NCBI RefSeq assembly: GCF_050870875.2
Contig: NZ_CP194041.2
Span: forward strand, 1,736,001 to 1,800,000
Source of the DNA: Agarivorans sp050870875
GTDB lineage: Bacteria; Pseudomonadota; Gammaproteobacteria; Enterobacterales; Celerinatantimonadaceae
DNA length: 64,000 nt
Reading direction: 5' to 3'
In this document: positions 45,504 to 54,709 of the stretch, piece by piece
Position numbering within the stretch: position 1 is the first letter of the stretch
Layout: every line of letters begins with the position of its first letter
Notes under the pieces: generated by a model
Database searches by the model: none
What the model was told of the DNA's origin: nothing
The model's input: the letters and a program-made list of their open reading frames with translations, nothing else
Position numbers and translations under genes: made by a program

Positions 45504-46861
45504 TTATTGTGCGAGCGGATAAAGACGCAGGTAGTTTTTCAGGGCATTTGCTAGATTTACCGACCAAAACTGTCCCGCTAAACTTAAGTTAAGCTGTTGG
45601 CCGTGCTGTGTGACCAGGCCGTTTTTTTGCCAAGCATCAAACAGCGTTTGACAATGGCGAAACACCTGCGCGCCTTGAGGAAGTTTAGCCGCGCTTAGTT
45701 CTCCTTGGTCACAGCCACTGACAATGGCAGCTTGTAGCGTGGCATCTTGGCTCGGTGGGGTTAAGGTTTGAAAAGCCCAGCTGTTTTCTTGCACTGCATT
45801 TTTCCAGGTATCGATATCGCGAAACTGCATCATGCTAAAGCCATTGATTTTTCCGCCAGCCCCGGCGCCAATGGGCAAAATATCGACCCCCTGCTTGACC
45901 AGGCGATTGTAATGGCTTTGCTCTCGGGGATCGCTTGCCCAATGACAATAACTCAGCTGCTTTAAACCCTGCTTGGTGAAAAACTGATGCCCTTGGCGGT
46001 ACATCAGTGCTTTTTCGCTGGTGCTTAAAGGTTGGGCAACTCCCTCCTTCTCCGAATTTCGTTGTAATGCGGTACCGCCAAATGTGAGCAGTTGATAGAG
46101 ATCGACACCATGGACACCGCTGCTCAGCACATCTTGTAGATCCTGCTGCCAGTTTTCAGTCGTCTGATGGGGCAGACCATAGAGCAAGTCGATGGCAATA
46201 GTCGCTTGTTGTGAAGCGCTTAATTGTTGCAGCCGTTGGAGAATGGTCTCACGTTGGTCGAGTCGTTTGGCGCTGCGACGAACCTGGCTGTTAAAGCTTT
46301 GCACTCCAAAAGAGAAGCGATTAAATCCGCCCGCGAGCGCGGCGGAAAACTTGTCATCGTCAAATCGATTGAGTCGACCCTCTAAGGTGATTTCGCAGTC
46401 ACTGCTTAAAGGAAAGTAATGTTGGATCAGCTGACCAAGTTGCTTTAGTTGGGCTGAGTTTAAATCGGTGGGGGTGCCGCCGCCCACGTAGACTGCGTCG
46501 AAGGGCTGCGCCTTGCTCCAGGGTAAGCTGCTTTGGCCTTGAGCTCCTGTTCTAAAACTGCGAAATATTGGTCCATCATTTGCGGGCTACTGGCATATTG
46601 AAAAAAGCTGCAGAAACTACAGCGCACGCGACAAAAGGGGATATGAATATAAATCGCACGCTTTTGCTGTGAGGTTGGCGAAGCTGAGAGTTGTGCAAAG
46701 AGCTTGTTGAATGCGGTATCTCCTGACAGCTGTGCGCCGGTATTTTGCTGTGCATGGGCGGTGGTTTTTTTAGCGAAGGCAAACTGTAAAGGCGAAGGGC
46801 TTGCCTGGCCGGTGAGTGCTTCGGGTAAGGACGACAAAGACAGAGAATTTACTTGAGTCAT
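45504..46861 (-). pseudogene. hutW: heme-utilisation radical SAM methyltransferase HutW/ChuW, frameshifted
   Basis: Two overlapping minus-strand frames together make one HutW-type protein: the first (ATG at 46861, MTQVNSLSLSSLPEALTG) carries the radical SAM cysteines in HIPFCRVRCSFCSFFQYA and runs to ELKAKAA. The second continues as LPWSKAQPFDAVYVGGGTP and goes on to FNRFSFGVQSFNSQVRR and IDLLYGLPHQT. The switch needs one extra base near 46526, so one base appears lost. ChuW/HutW opens heme anaerobically to release iron. A Fur-box-like site precedes it. With the shift, only a ~130-residue N-terminal piece would be made. Confidence 0.85.
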
Positions 46862-46890
46862 GATTGGCTTCACAAAGTATTTATTGCAAA

Positions 46891-46905
46891 TGTAAATTAT
46901 TATCG
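46891..46905 (-). promoter_or_regulatory. Fur-box-like operator upstream of hutW
   Basis: TGTAAATTATTATCG matches 11 of 14 defined bases of the Fur 7-1-7 core TGATAATNATTATCA, and is enclosed by a TGCAAA/TTTGCA inverted repeat. It lies 30 bases before the hutW start and about 175 bases before the divergent nucleotidase gene, so it could act on either, though iron control fits hutW. Confidence 0.55.
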
Positions 46906-47078
46906 TTTGCATTTCATTGATCTAGACCAAGTCTGCGCTGCTAAATGTTGAACAACATCTTTGGCTGATATCTGAGCAAATTGCCAATATAACTTGAATT
47001 TTCTCTGTAAGACTCTGTTCTTGTTGAAAGTAACTGAACTATTATTATTCTTCATTAACTGATCATCAAGGAATGAAG

Positions 47079-48680
47079 ATGAAGCGCTGTTATCGTTTTG
47101 CAATATTACCCTTTGTGCTACTCATGAGTGTGTTAGTGGGCTGCAGCACCCAGCCCAGTCATAGTTGGCAGCCTGATCATAGCTATAAAATCACCGTGTT
47201 ACATACCAACGATCATCATGGCCGTTTTTGGCAGAATAAATACGGCGAATACGGATTGGCGGCGCGTAAAACCCTCATCGATGGGATCCGTAAAGAGGTC
47301 GCGGCTGCAGGGGGCAGTGTATTACTGTTGTCTGGCGGGGACATTAATACTGGTGTTCCGGAGTCAGATTTACTGGATGCCGAGCCTGACTTTAAGGGGA
47401 TGAAGTTACTCGGTTATGATGCGATGGCTTTAGGCAATCATGAGTTTGATAACAGCTTGGCGGTGCTGGCGCAGCAGCAGGAGTGGGCGGGATTTCCCTT
47501 CTTATCGGCCAATATTTATCAACGATCCACCGGTCAGCGTAAATTTCAGGCCTATACAATTTTCGACCTGCAGGGCGTTAAAGTGGCGGTGATCGGTTTT
47601 ACGACGGAAGATACCTATAAATTGGTGCATCCCGATACGGTGGCTGATATCGAGTTTCGGGATCCCAAAGTCGAGGCGAAGAAGGTACTGGCAGAACTGC
47701 ATCAACAAGAGCAACCGGATTTAGTATTTGCGGTGACCCACATGGGGCACTACGCCAATGCGCAACATGGAGTTAATGCGCCGGGTGATGTGAGTCTGGC
47801 GCGTTCATTAAAACCAGGTGAGTTAGACTTAATCGTTGGTGGCCACTCTCAAGAGCCAGTGTGTATGGAGCAGCCAAACCGTTACGATGTTCATTTTAAG
47901 CCTGGCACGGAGTGTCAACCCGACCAACAAAATGGCACCTGGATCGTGCAAGCCCACGAATGGGGGAAGTATTTGGGACGCGCCGATTATACGTTTAAAA
48001 ATGGTGAGTTTAGCCTCGATAGTTATCGCCTTATTCCAGTAAATTTGAAGAAGAAAGTACTGCTTGACGGTAAAAAGCTGCGGGTATTCGTCGCCGACGA
48101 AATTGCCGCCGATCCGCAAGCTTTAGCTTTGTTGAGTCCTTATCAGCAACAGGGGCAGGCGCAACTTGGGGTGAATATTGCGCAGCTCAAGGGACGTCTG
48201 GAAGGGGATAGAAATAAGGTGAGGTTTGCTCAAACCAACCTCGGTCGAATGATCGCAACGGCGCATATGCAGCGGGTGAATGCTGACTTTGCGGTGATGA
48301 ACTCTGGCGGAGTGCGTGCTTCGATTGAGCCCGGTGATGTGAGCTATAAAGATGTTCTTACGGTACAACCCTTCTCCAATACCATTACCTATGTGGACAT
48401 GAGCGGTGCTGAAGTGCTCGAGTATTTATCGGTTGTGGCGACCATGCCGGTGGATACCGGGGCCTATGCGCAGTTTGCTGGGATTGAGATGACCGTGAGT
48501 AACGGCAAGGTGAGCGATGTGGTGATTGCTGGTCAGTCGCTGGACAGCGCTCAAATCTACCGCTTTACTGTACCAAACTTCAATGCAGCAGGAGGCGATG
48601 GTTACCCTAAGATTACCGAACATCGGGGTTTTGTTGATACTGGCTTCGTGGACGCTGAAGTGCTAAAAGCCTTTATGTAA
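47079..48680 (+). CDS. 5'-nucleotidase/UDP-sugar hydrolase family lipoprotein (UshA/NutA type)
   Basis: Metallophosphoesterase that hydrolyses external nucleotides for uptake. 533 residues from the ATG at 47079, chosen over 47073 because AAGGA sits six bases upstream. Lipobox LVGC (residue about 22) predicts a lipoprotein, as in Vibrio NutA and unlike soluble UshA. Metal motifs: LHTNDHHGRF, LLSGGDINTG, MALGNHEFDNSL, VTHMGHYAN and VGGHSQEP. The C-terminal substrate domain has MNSGGVRASIEPG and FNAAGGDGYP. Confidence 0.93.
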   Translation: MKRCYRFAILPFVLLMSVLVGCSTQPSHSWQPDHSYKITVLHTNDHHGRFWQNKYGEYGLAARKTLIDGIRKEVAAAGGSVLLLSGGDINTGVPESDLLDAEPDFKGMKLLGYDAMALGNHEFDNSLAVLAQQQEWAGFPFLSANIYQRSTGQRKFQAYTIFDLQGVKVAVIGFTTEDTYKLVHPDTVADIEFRDPKVEAKKVLAELHQQEQPDLVFAVTHMGHYANAQHGVNAPGDVSLARSLKPGELDLIVGGHSQEPVCMEQPNRYDVHFKPGTECQPDQQNGTWIVQAHEWGKYLGRADYTFKNGEFSLDSYRLIPVNLKKKVLLDGKKLRVFVADEIAADPQALALLSPYQQQGQAQLGVNIAQLKGRLEGDRNKVRFAQTNLGRMIATAHMQRVNADFAVMNSGGVRASIEPGDVSYKDVLTVQPFSNTITYVDMSGAEVLEYLSVVATMPVDTGAYAQFAGIEMTVSNGKVSDVVIAGQSLDSAQIYRFTVPNFNAAGGDGYPKITEHRGFVDTGFVDAEVLKAFM

Positions 48681-49195
48681 CAGCATAGCCCGCTGAATGC
48701 GGCAGATTTCGCGGCTCAAGGAGAGATCACTTATCGCTAATTAAACGTTTCATCAATCAAGCTACATAACTGATTCTGGAGTTGGCACCTTGCTTGATGG
48801 TTGCCTCGAAAATTTGGCCTCGAGCCTTATAATCGTCGGAGTATAGTGCTTAATACTTGCATATTCATTGGGGAATGATCAGTATTTTTCTAGGTCTGTT
48901 GTTAGGCTTGAATCACCGCCGACTTCAGGATTAACTCATACCATTACTTATCTTGGTATAAACAAGATTGCTGTTTTGCTAGCAAATTGGGTAGCAGTTA
49001 AACCGATTTAGTGGTTGGTTGAATAGCATCATACATAGCCTTGTTATCTCACGCGGCTTTAAGCGTATAGACGAAGGGATATCACTTGGCTAAGTTCTCA
49101 AAAATTTGGATTACATCGATGGATTGGTTTTATGAATTTTCGGCTTAGCTTTCTTATGGCGTCACATCTAGGCGGTTGGGGAGAAACAACTCATA
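48681..49195. other. intergenic stretch without recognised gene
   Basis: About 515 bases between the nucleotidase and CYTH genes, which converge on it. No convincing frame, tRNA or strong terminator was seen; only a weak inverted repeat ATACC/GGTAT near 48936-48960. Confidence 0.5.
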
Positions 49196-49762
49196 TCAGC
49201 AGTGAGTGGATTGTGTCGCTTGTTCGATGAATAACTCACGATAAGATTTTGTCTCTAGGTCTGGAGTGCTTAAGCCAAATTGACTGGCTAAGCTTTCGAG
49301 TTCAACTTTATAGTTTGCTAGCATTGACTGCTCATCGGTCATAATCGCAAATTCAGCAAAGTGTCCAATTCCTTCGAGATAATCTAGTGTTACATGGTAC
49401 TGACCGATGAAGTAAATACTACGGATTTTTTTTGCTTGTAAAGCGACCTGATAGCCCATAGTTTGCAACATACTTTTTGCTGAGTTTGCATTGATGATAT
49501 TCGTCGCTTCGCAGCGATCAAACTCTGGACCTTTGACTATCCATAATTTTATTCCCGACGGTTCCATCTCACGGATACAAACACTCTTATTTTGCGCTTG
49601 AAGTTGTTGAGTGGATGTATCGAAGTAGCAATCCGATTCGACGTTATCTAGAAGCATTACCTTATGAGGCATCTTAGCTAAGGTTTGCAAAAAATCAGAT
49701 TTTGACGGCAATCTAAATTTTAGTTCGACTTCATATTGACCCTTGAAATGCTCTGAACTCAT
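49196..49762 (-). CDS. CYTH-domain protein, class IV adenylate cyclase (CyaB) type
   Basis: 188 residues forming one CYTH triphosphate-tunnel domain. The N-terminal ExExK signature is in YEVELKFRLP; further charged strands (SVCIREMEPSGIKLWIVKGP, KKIRSIYFIGQYHVTLDYLEGIGHFAEFA, the last split in two strands) fit the CyaB subgroup described in Aeromonas and Yersinia. Members make cAMP or hydrolyse triphosphates, so activity is not certain. Stands alone. Confidence 0.82.
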   Translation of the reverse strand: MSSEHFKGQYEVELKFRLPSKSDFLQTLAKMPHKVMLLDNVESDCYFDTSTQQLQAQNKSVCIREMEPSGIKLWIVKGPEFDRCEATNIINANSAKSMLQTMGYQVALQAKKIRSIYFIGQYHVTLDYLEGIGHFAEFAIMTDEQSMLANYKVELESLASQFGLSTPDLETKSYRELFIEQATQSTHC

Positions 49763-50012
49763 TTATTTTGCTTTCTTATTCTATTGGGAAGAACTGAATA
49801 TTAGCATGACTGTAGCACTAAAGTAGACAAAAACGCTTGAACCAAAGCGTGTGGGTGCGAAGCTTGCGACGAGCAGGCTAGCTGGTTGATTCAATGGTGC
49901 GATGTGACATTTCATTAATTATGCGGTATCGCAATATGCTATGGTGGGTCGAGGTAGTTTATTGTATTCAGTGTGATGCCACATGCGATGAAAGATGAGT
50001 TCTAAACGTGGT

Positions 50013-50027
50013 ATTGTTAATAACAAT
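50013..50027. promoter_or_regulatory. 15-base inverted repeat before the DUF1840 gene
   Basis: ATTGTTAATAACAAT, perfect seven-base arms around one base, ending 20 bases before the start codon. Could be an operator; no regulator assigned. Confidence 0.35.
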
Positions 50028-50047
50028 TAAAACAGTAGAGTTATAAT

Positions 50048-50380
50048 ATGTTGATTACATTTAGCTGTAAAGCCTATGCAAATATTACGATGTTTGGTGA
50101 TGTGGGCCTACAAATGTTGAAGATGATGGGCCAAAGTGACAACGTGCCCGGAGCAATTTTGGCTGCAGATGTGGCAACCGCACTTGCTCAGTTAAAAGCT
50201 GCGATAGATCTAGCGGAAAAAGCGCCGGAACTTGGCGATGCCAAAGATGAAGCCGACGATTTGATTGAAGCGCCAGTGAGTTTGGGGCATCGAGCATTCC
50301 CCTTAATTGAGTTATTGACCGCAGCTGCTAAAGAAGAATGTAACGTGATGTGGGAGGCGATTGGTAATCAACATCCATAA
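50048..50380 (+). CDS. DUF1840 family protein
   Basis: 110 residues of unknown function. The N-terminal LITFSCKAYANITMFGDVGL, then LKMMGQSDNVPGAILAADV, and the C-terminal SLGHRAFPLIELLTAAAKEE followed by NVMWEAI match the DUF1840 family of small proteobacterial proteins. TAGAG eight bases upstream supports the ATG. No neighbours suggest a role. Confidence 0.85.
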   Translation: MLITFSCKAYANITMFGDVGLQMLKMMGQSDNVPGAILAADVATALAQLKAAIDLAEKAPELGDAKDEADDLIEAPVSLGHRAFPLIELLTAAAKEECNVMWEAIGNQHP

Positions 50381-50773
50381 GGATGGCTAAGGCTTTTTGT
50401 CTGATTGCTTTGCAGGGAGACAATAATCATGTAATAAGTATCTGTCAAACATACTAAGTCGCCTTGTTAGTAACAGTATTAGCCTCAGTTATAGTGTCCA
50501 CTCATGTTAGTTTCTAAGTACGATTTAGCGGTTTCAACCTTGAGTCGGTGTACGTTATTGTTAAACAGGCGTTGGTGGAATATGAATTTGAGATATTCAT
50601 ATTTGAATGAAACTCTTTTGTTGGTGGTTGTTGATTCAGAACTTCGGTAAGAACATTGTTATTTCATTGTTGTTCAGTCATTCACGAAATCAGCGAAGTA
50701 AGCCTGTTTAAGGTTAGTTGAGAGTATGTTTTTCGGTTTTTCGCGCGTGTTGATGGCGCGGCTAAACGAAGGA
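50381..50773. other. intergenic stretch without recognised gene
   Basis: About 390 bases between two converging genes. A small stem CATCC/GGATG lies at the DUF1840 stop; nothing else stands out. Confidence 0.45.
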
Positions 50774-51583
50774 TCACTGAAGATACTTGTTGAAAATCAT
50801 ATCATAAGTACCGTCTTCCTTCATCGATGCAAGAGCTTTGTTGTAATCTGCAATGAGTTGGGTGAAGTCGCGTTTTCTTGTGAATGCGAGGTAACTTGGA
50901 ACCGCCTCCAGATTCGGGGATAATTGCCTTATTTTATTGATTTCTCCCAGCGATTTAGCGGTGCTTAAAACAACATGCCGATAGGAAGGGATCAAATCTA
51001 CTCGGCCAGCTAAAAGTTTTCGAACATTACTTTTAGAGTTTTGAGCTACATCTATTTTTGAGAATAGTCCTTCAGCCAATGCAGCATCAAGTTTTGGCCC
51101 ATAGCTGGTGTGATTAATCACGCCAATCGATTTATCAGCCAATTTTGTGAGGTCACCGTCATAGGTAACTGTAGAATTACTCGAAACAAAAAAAGCTTGT
51201 ACCTGAGTGATCAGGACTTCACTGGTATAGCTCATAAACTCTTGTCGTTCATCGGTTAAATATGCTGAGAATATACCATCCACATCACCAGATTTGACGG
51301 ATTTTAAACATCGGGCCCAAGGCATGAGTTGAATTTCAACGGTATACCCAGCGCGATAAAATGCTTCATTTATAACATCAATTAAAATACCCGTTTGTTT
51401 ACCATTTTCTAGGTATGAAGTGGGAATACTGTCAGCTGCTGCGGCTAGCACAATAGTTTCAGCAGCGACTTTTTGATTAGATATTGTCAGTATTAAAATG
51501 GAAATGACTAAATAACATATCCGCTTATATATTTTTTTTTGAAAGATTTTTGTTAAAAACATAATGGTTTGCTTGTCACGCAT
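50774..51583 (-). CDS. periplasmic solute-binding protein, family 3, stand-alone
   Basis: 269 residues. Start at 51583 kept because AGTGGG lies upstream; an ATG at 51562 is an alternative. A lysine-rich N-terminus and hydrophobic core (YLVISILILTISN) form the signal peptide. Family 3 fold: TSYLENGKQTGILIDVINEAFYRAGY split in two strands, MPWARCLKSVKSGDVDGIFS, SIGVINHTSYG and the C-terminal MKEDGTYDMIFNKYL. No ABC permease or ATPase nearby, so it may feed a shared transporter or a sensor. Confidence 0.85.
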   Translation of the reverse strand: MRDKQTIMFLTKIFQKKIYKRICYLVISILILTISNQKVAAETIVLAAAADSIPTSYLENGKQTGILIDVINEAFYRAGYTVEIQLMPWARCLKSVKSGDVDGIFSAYLTDERQEFMSYTSEVLITQVQAFFVSSNSTVTYDGDLTKLADKSIGVINHTSYGPKLDAALAEGLFSKIDVAQNSKSNVRKLLAGRVDLIPSYRHVVLSTAKSLGEINKIRQLSPNLEAVPSYLAFTRKRDFTQLIADYNKALASMKEDGTYDMIFNKYLQ

Positions 51584-52379
51584 TTTATTAACCCACTTTA
51601 TATATATGCTTTTAGATATTTGTTAATGATTTCAATGTCAGAGCAAAGTGTTTGTTCAGCCTATTCAATATTTCGCTAGTCTTTGGGGATTGTTCATCGT
51701 GGCTCATTTTTTGAGACTGGGCATCTACAGTAGATTTATTTGGATACAGGGCAAAAAATTTTACTGGTTTCATCTATATGTCAGCCTTTCATAAATAAGC
51801 TCTTATGCCTTGAGTTGTTCAAGATACGCTCGTATGAAAACATTTGGATACGGTTTGACTATGAAAATTTAGCCAGATTTTGTGGACCATTCATGTTTGC
51901 TTCAGACTTAAATTTTGCTTCGAAAAACCATATCAAGTTCTCATAGTATAGTGGGGGATCTGGTATTCACCCAGTATCAACTCGTGGCATAAGAGACCTC
52001 TTGGCTTAGTCTGAGATAGCCTGATGGCTCTTAAATCGTGACTAATATTGATTAAAAGCAGTGAACCTTTGCGTTTTCGAAGCTAACTATCCTGATTCAA
52101 GCAAAGCGATTTTTTTGTGGTGTTGAGCCCTGATTTTATGACTGAAAATTGTTTTGCCAGAATTTATTCTCAATCGACGTATTGTGTATCTCTTGGTTGG
52201 ATTAACACCTCATTTTTGATCGAAACTCCTACACTTAGAGCGAGGAAGAGTGAATCCATGAGGCTTCGATTTTGCCTGCTTCTTGGTGTGCTTATTACGC
52301 TCATGAGAAAAAGCGTTGATCTGGAACTCGCTAAACCCTGCTAGGCCTTGAATGAGGCTTTGAAATGAAGGATAGGCGT
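51584..52379. other. AT-rich intergenic stretch without recognised gene
   Basis: About 795 bases. Short frames at 51740-51946 and 52117-52344 have no family resemblance and poor starts. The end of the stretch carries the cbpA promoter region. Possibly eroded DNA. Confidence 0.5.
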
Positions 52380-53323
52380 ATGGAATTCAAAGATTACTAC
52401 AACATCCTTGGCGTGAAGCCTGATGCGGGAAGCAAAGAGATCAAAGCGGCCTATCGTAAGCTCGCGCTGAAATACCATCCTGATATGAATTCTGATGCTC
52501 GAGCTGAAGCAAAGTTTAAAGAACTGGCTGAGGCGTATAAAGTTTTAAAACATCCCAAACGACGTGCTGAATACGATCAACTTCGCCAATATGGACAGCA
52601 GTCAAGTCACGGCTTTCGCCCACCACCGGGGTGGCGAAGTACCAGTTACGCTGAAGAGCCTGATCGCGAGCAATTCGAAGGTGATTTTTCTGAGTTTTTT
52701 AATTCAATTTTTGGTCAGCATCGGGCTACATTTCGGCAGCGGGCTTCAACTGCGCCGCAACGCGGTCAGGATATCGAGATTGAACTGCCGCTATTTTTAG
52801 AAGAAACCATTCAACAAACGCATAAAACCATCGAGTATCAGCTGCCGGTGTTTGGTAACGGGCGGCTTGAGCATGTCACCAAGCAATTGAAGATTAAAGT
52901 GCCGATGGGAAGTTGCGATGGTGAACGGATCCGAGTGCCAGGCCAGGGCACCCCAGTTCCAGTGGTGGCTTTGCGGGCGATCTCTATTTGCATGTTCGTT
53001 TAGTACCGCATCCGCTGTTTGATGTGCAGGGACATCATTTGTATATCTCATTGCCCTTGTCCCCATGGGAGGCCGCTTTAGGCACCAAGGTGACACTGCC
53101 CACCCTTGAAGGGAAAATCAGTTTATCGATCCCTGCGAATACTCAAGCAGGGCGCAAATTGCGAGTGAAGGGTAAAGGCTTAAGAAGTAAAAATGTCACT
53201 GGCGACTTATTTGCGGTGGTCAGCATTGTGATGCCAAATAAAGCGACGCCACAGCAACAAGCGTTATGGCAGGCGCTGGCCTCTAGTAGTCACTTTAATC
53301 CCAGAGCAGCGTGGAGGGAATGA
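52380..53323 (+). pseudogene. cbpA: curved-DNA-binding DnaJ-like co-chaperone CbpA, frameshifted
   Basis: J-domain protein. The ATG at 52380 (MEFKDYYNILGV) has AAGGA seven bases upstream. J domain with HPD in LKYHPDMNSD, glycine-poor linker, then the substrate domain. After GERIRVPGQGTP (about 52950) the frame breaks: the original frame stops at 53003, while the next frame reads SSGGFAGDLYLHVRLVPHPLF and continues to the normal C-terminus. One base, probably a G in CCAG(G)TTCC, is missing. The truncated product would keep the J domain but lose the second substrate subdomain and dimerisation helix. Confidence 0.87.
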
Positions 53324-53325
53324 GC

Positions 53326-53631
53326 ATGAGTGAAGCTTTCGTCAATATATCCTTCAATGAACTCTGCCAACTTGCAGGAATAGAGCGTGATGTGCTGATT
53401 AATGTGGTGGAATACGGCATTGTTCAGCCACTAAGGGGGGAAGGGATAGAGCGCTGGATATTCGATACTACGAGTCTTCATTGGATCAAAAAAGCGGTGC
53501 GGCTTCATCAAGACTTAGAAATAGATTGGGTGGCGGTCGCCATGGTGGTTAACTTGTTGCAACAAAATGAAGATTTGTTGAAGCAAAATCAAGCTTACCA
53601 GAGACAGCTTCAGCGCTTTATCGGCGCTTAG
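53326..53631 (+). CDS. cbpM: CbpA modulator CbpM
   Basis: MerR-like small protein that binds the J domain of CbpA and inhibits it. Start at the ATG at 53326, eight bases after GGAGG, gives 101 residues, as in E. coli; two upstream starts are less well placed. FNELCQLAGIERDVLINVVEYGIVQP is the helix-turn-helix-like part, and DLEIDWVAVAMVVNLLQQNE with the following Gln-rich helix a coiled coil. Two bases after cbpA, intact although cbpA is broken. Confidence 0.93.
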   Translation: MSEAFVNISFNELCQLAGIERDVLINVVEYGIVQPLRGEGIERWIFDTTSLHWIKKAVRLHQDLEIDWVAVAMVVNLLQQNEDLLKQNQAYQRQLQRFIGA

Positions 53632-53691
53632 CTAGTCTCTGGTGGTGATTGGTTCATGATTTGTCAGTTAGGTGAAGCTCAGCACTGTCCT

Positions 53692-54615
53692 TTATTGGTG
53701 TGGCAGTGTATCTGTTTGTTCGATGAATTGTTGAAACTGTTCGATAAACCAGATGAGCTTCGGATCCTGATAGCGGGTTTTATGCCAATATAAATTGAGT
53801 TGGTAGTTAGGAAGTTTAAAGGGCAAGGGACTTATGCTTAAACGAAGTTGTTGTTGCATCTGTTGAGCATAGCGATGGGGGAGGGTGAGTAAATAGTCGG
53901 TATTTTGCACAAAATAGGGAGCCGCTAATACACTGGCAGTTTTAATCGCAATCTGTCTCTTTTTTCTTATTTTGGCCAAGCTAATATCTACGATGCCGCG
54001 GGATTCGTTCCAAGGTGTGACTAGAATATGTTTATGTTCTAAAAATTGTTGTAAGTTGAGTGGGCCTGGGGTTCCTCGCTGCGCACAACGAGCATTAACA
54101 TAGTGGTCTTCAAGCCAAGTTAAGCGCATTAAACTTTCGCTACTCTCTGGCTGATGGCTGAAACCACAGGCCAAGTCGAGCTCTCCCGATTTAAGCGCTG
54201 CTTCTGGTAGGCGTTGTTCTAATTGTAGAAACTCAATATTAATTGCTTTAAACCCTTGGCTTAAGTGAGCGGTAAACGCTTGCATACACCAAGAGCTATA
54301 GTCGGTGGTGGCGATTTTAAAGTTGTGGGTTTGCGTCGGCGAAAAGGCTTGAGATAACTCAAAACCCTGATTGAGCATGGTGAGTGCTGGCATCACATGT
54401 TCAGCCAAACGTTGGGCATAGGCTGTGGGTAGCATTCGGTTTTCGATACGAACGAACAGCTCATCGCCTAGTCGTTCTCGTAGGCGAGTGAGCGCATGAC
54501 TACAGGCCGATTGACTCAGCTTAAGTGTTTCGGCAGTGACGGTTACAGAACCTGTTTGATATAAACTGGCAAATAGCTTCAGTAGATTGAGATCAATATT
54601 AGGAAATTTATCCAT
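53692..54615 (-). CDS. LysR-family transcriptional regulator
   Basis: 307 residues from the ATG at 54615 (MDKFPNIDLNLLKLFASLYQ). Winged helix-turn-helix at residues about 8-65 (VTVTAETLKLSQSACSHALT, LRERLGDELFVR), then a ligand-binding domain with two subdomains. The DLNLLK start and QSACSHALTRLR pattern resemble the NodD/LeuO-like subgroup. Divergent from a GNAT gene across about 95 bases, so it may control that gene and itself; effector unknown. Confidence 0.9.
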   Translation of the reverse strand: MDKFPNIDLNLLKLFASLYQTGSVTVTAETLKLSQSACSHALTRLRERLGDELFVRIENRMLPTAYAQRLAEHVMPALTMLNQGFELSQAFSPTQTHNFKIATTDYSSWCMQAFTAHLSQGFKAINIEFLQLEQRLPEAALKSGELDLACGFSHQPESSESLMRLTWLEDHYVNARCAQRGTPGPLNLQQFLEHKHILVTPWNESRGIVDISLAKIRKKRQIAIKTASVLAAPYFVQNTDYLLTLPHRYAQQMQQQLRLSISPLPFKLPNYQLNLYWHKTRYQDPKLIWFIEQFQQFIEQTDTLPHQ

Positions 54616-54709
54616 GCACACTCTTCATTTGTCGCCTGCATATAATGCACTGTATTCATGAAGCTATAGAGCTTACACTCTCCCTACTTTGAGTCAACAG
54701 GATAAGCAA

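Noticed and set aside
46500..46560. Programmed frameshift in hutW
   Set aside because: No slippery heptamer is present at the junction, and the HutW family is normally one frame; a lost base is simpler.
51740..51946. 68-codon open frame in the gap before cbpA
   Set aside because: Poor start, no ribosome site, AT-rich composition and no recognised motif.
52945..52965. Programmed frameshift in cbpA
   Set aside because: No slippery sequence or downstream pseudoknot seen, and CbpA is normally continuous.
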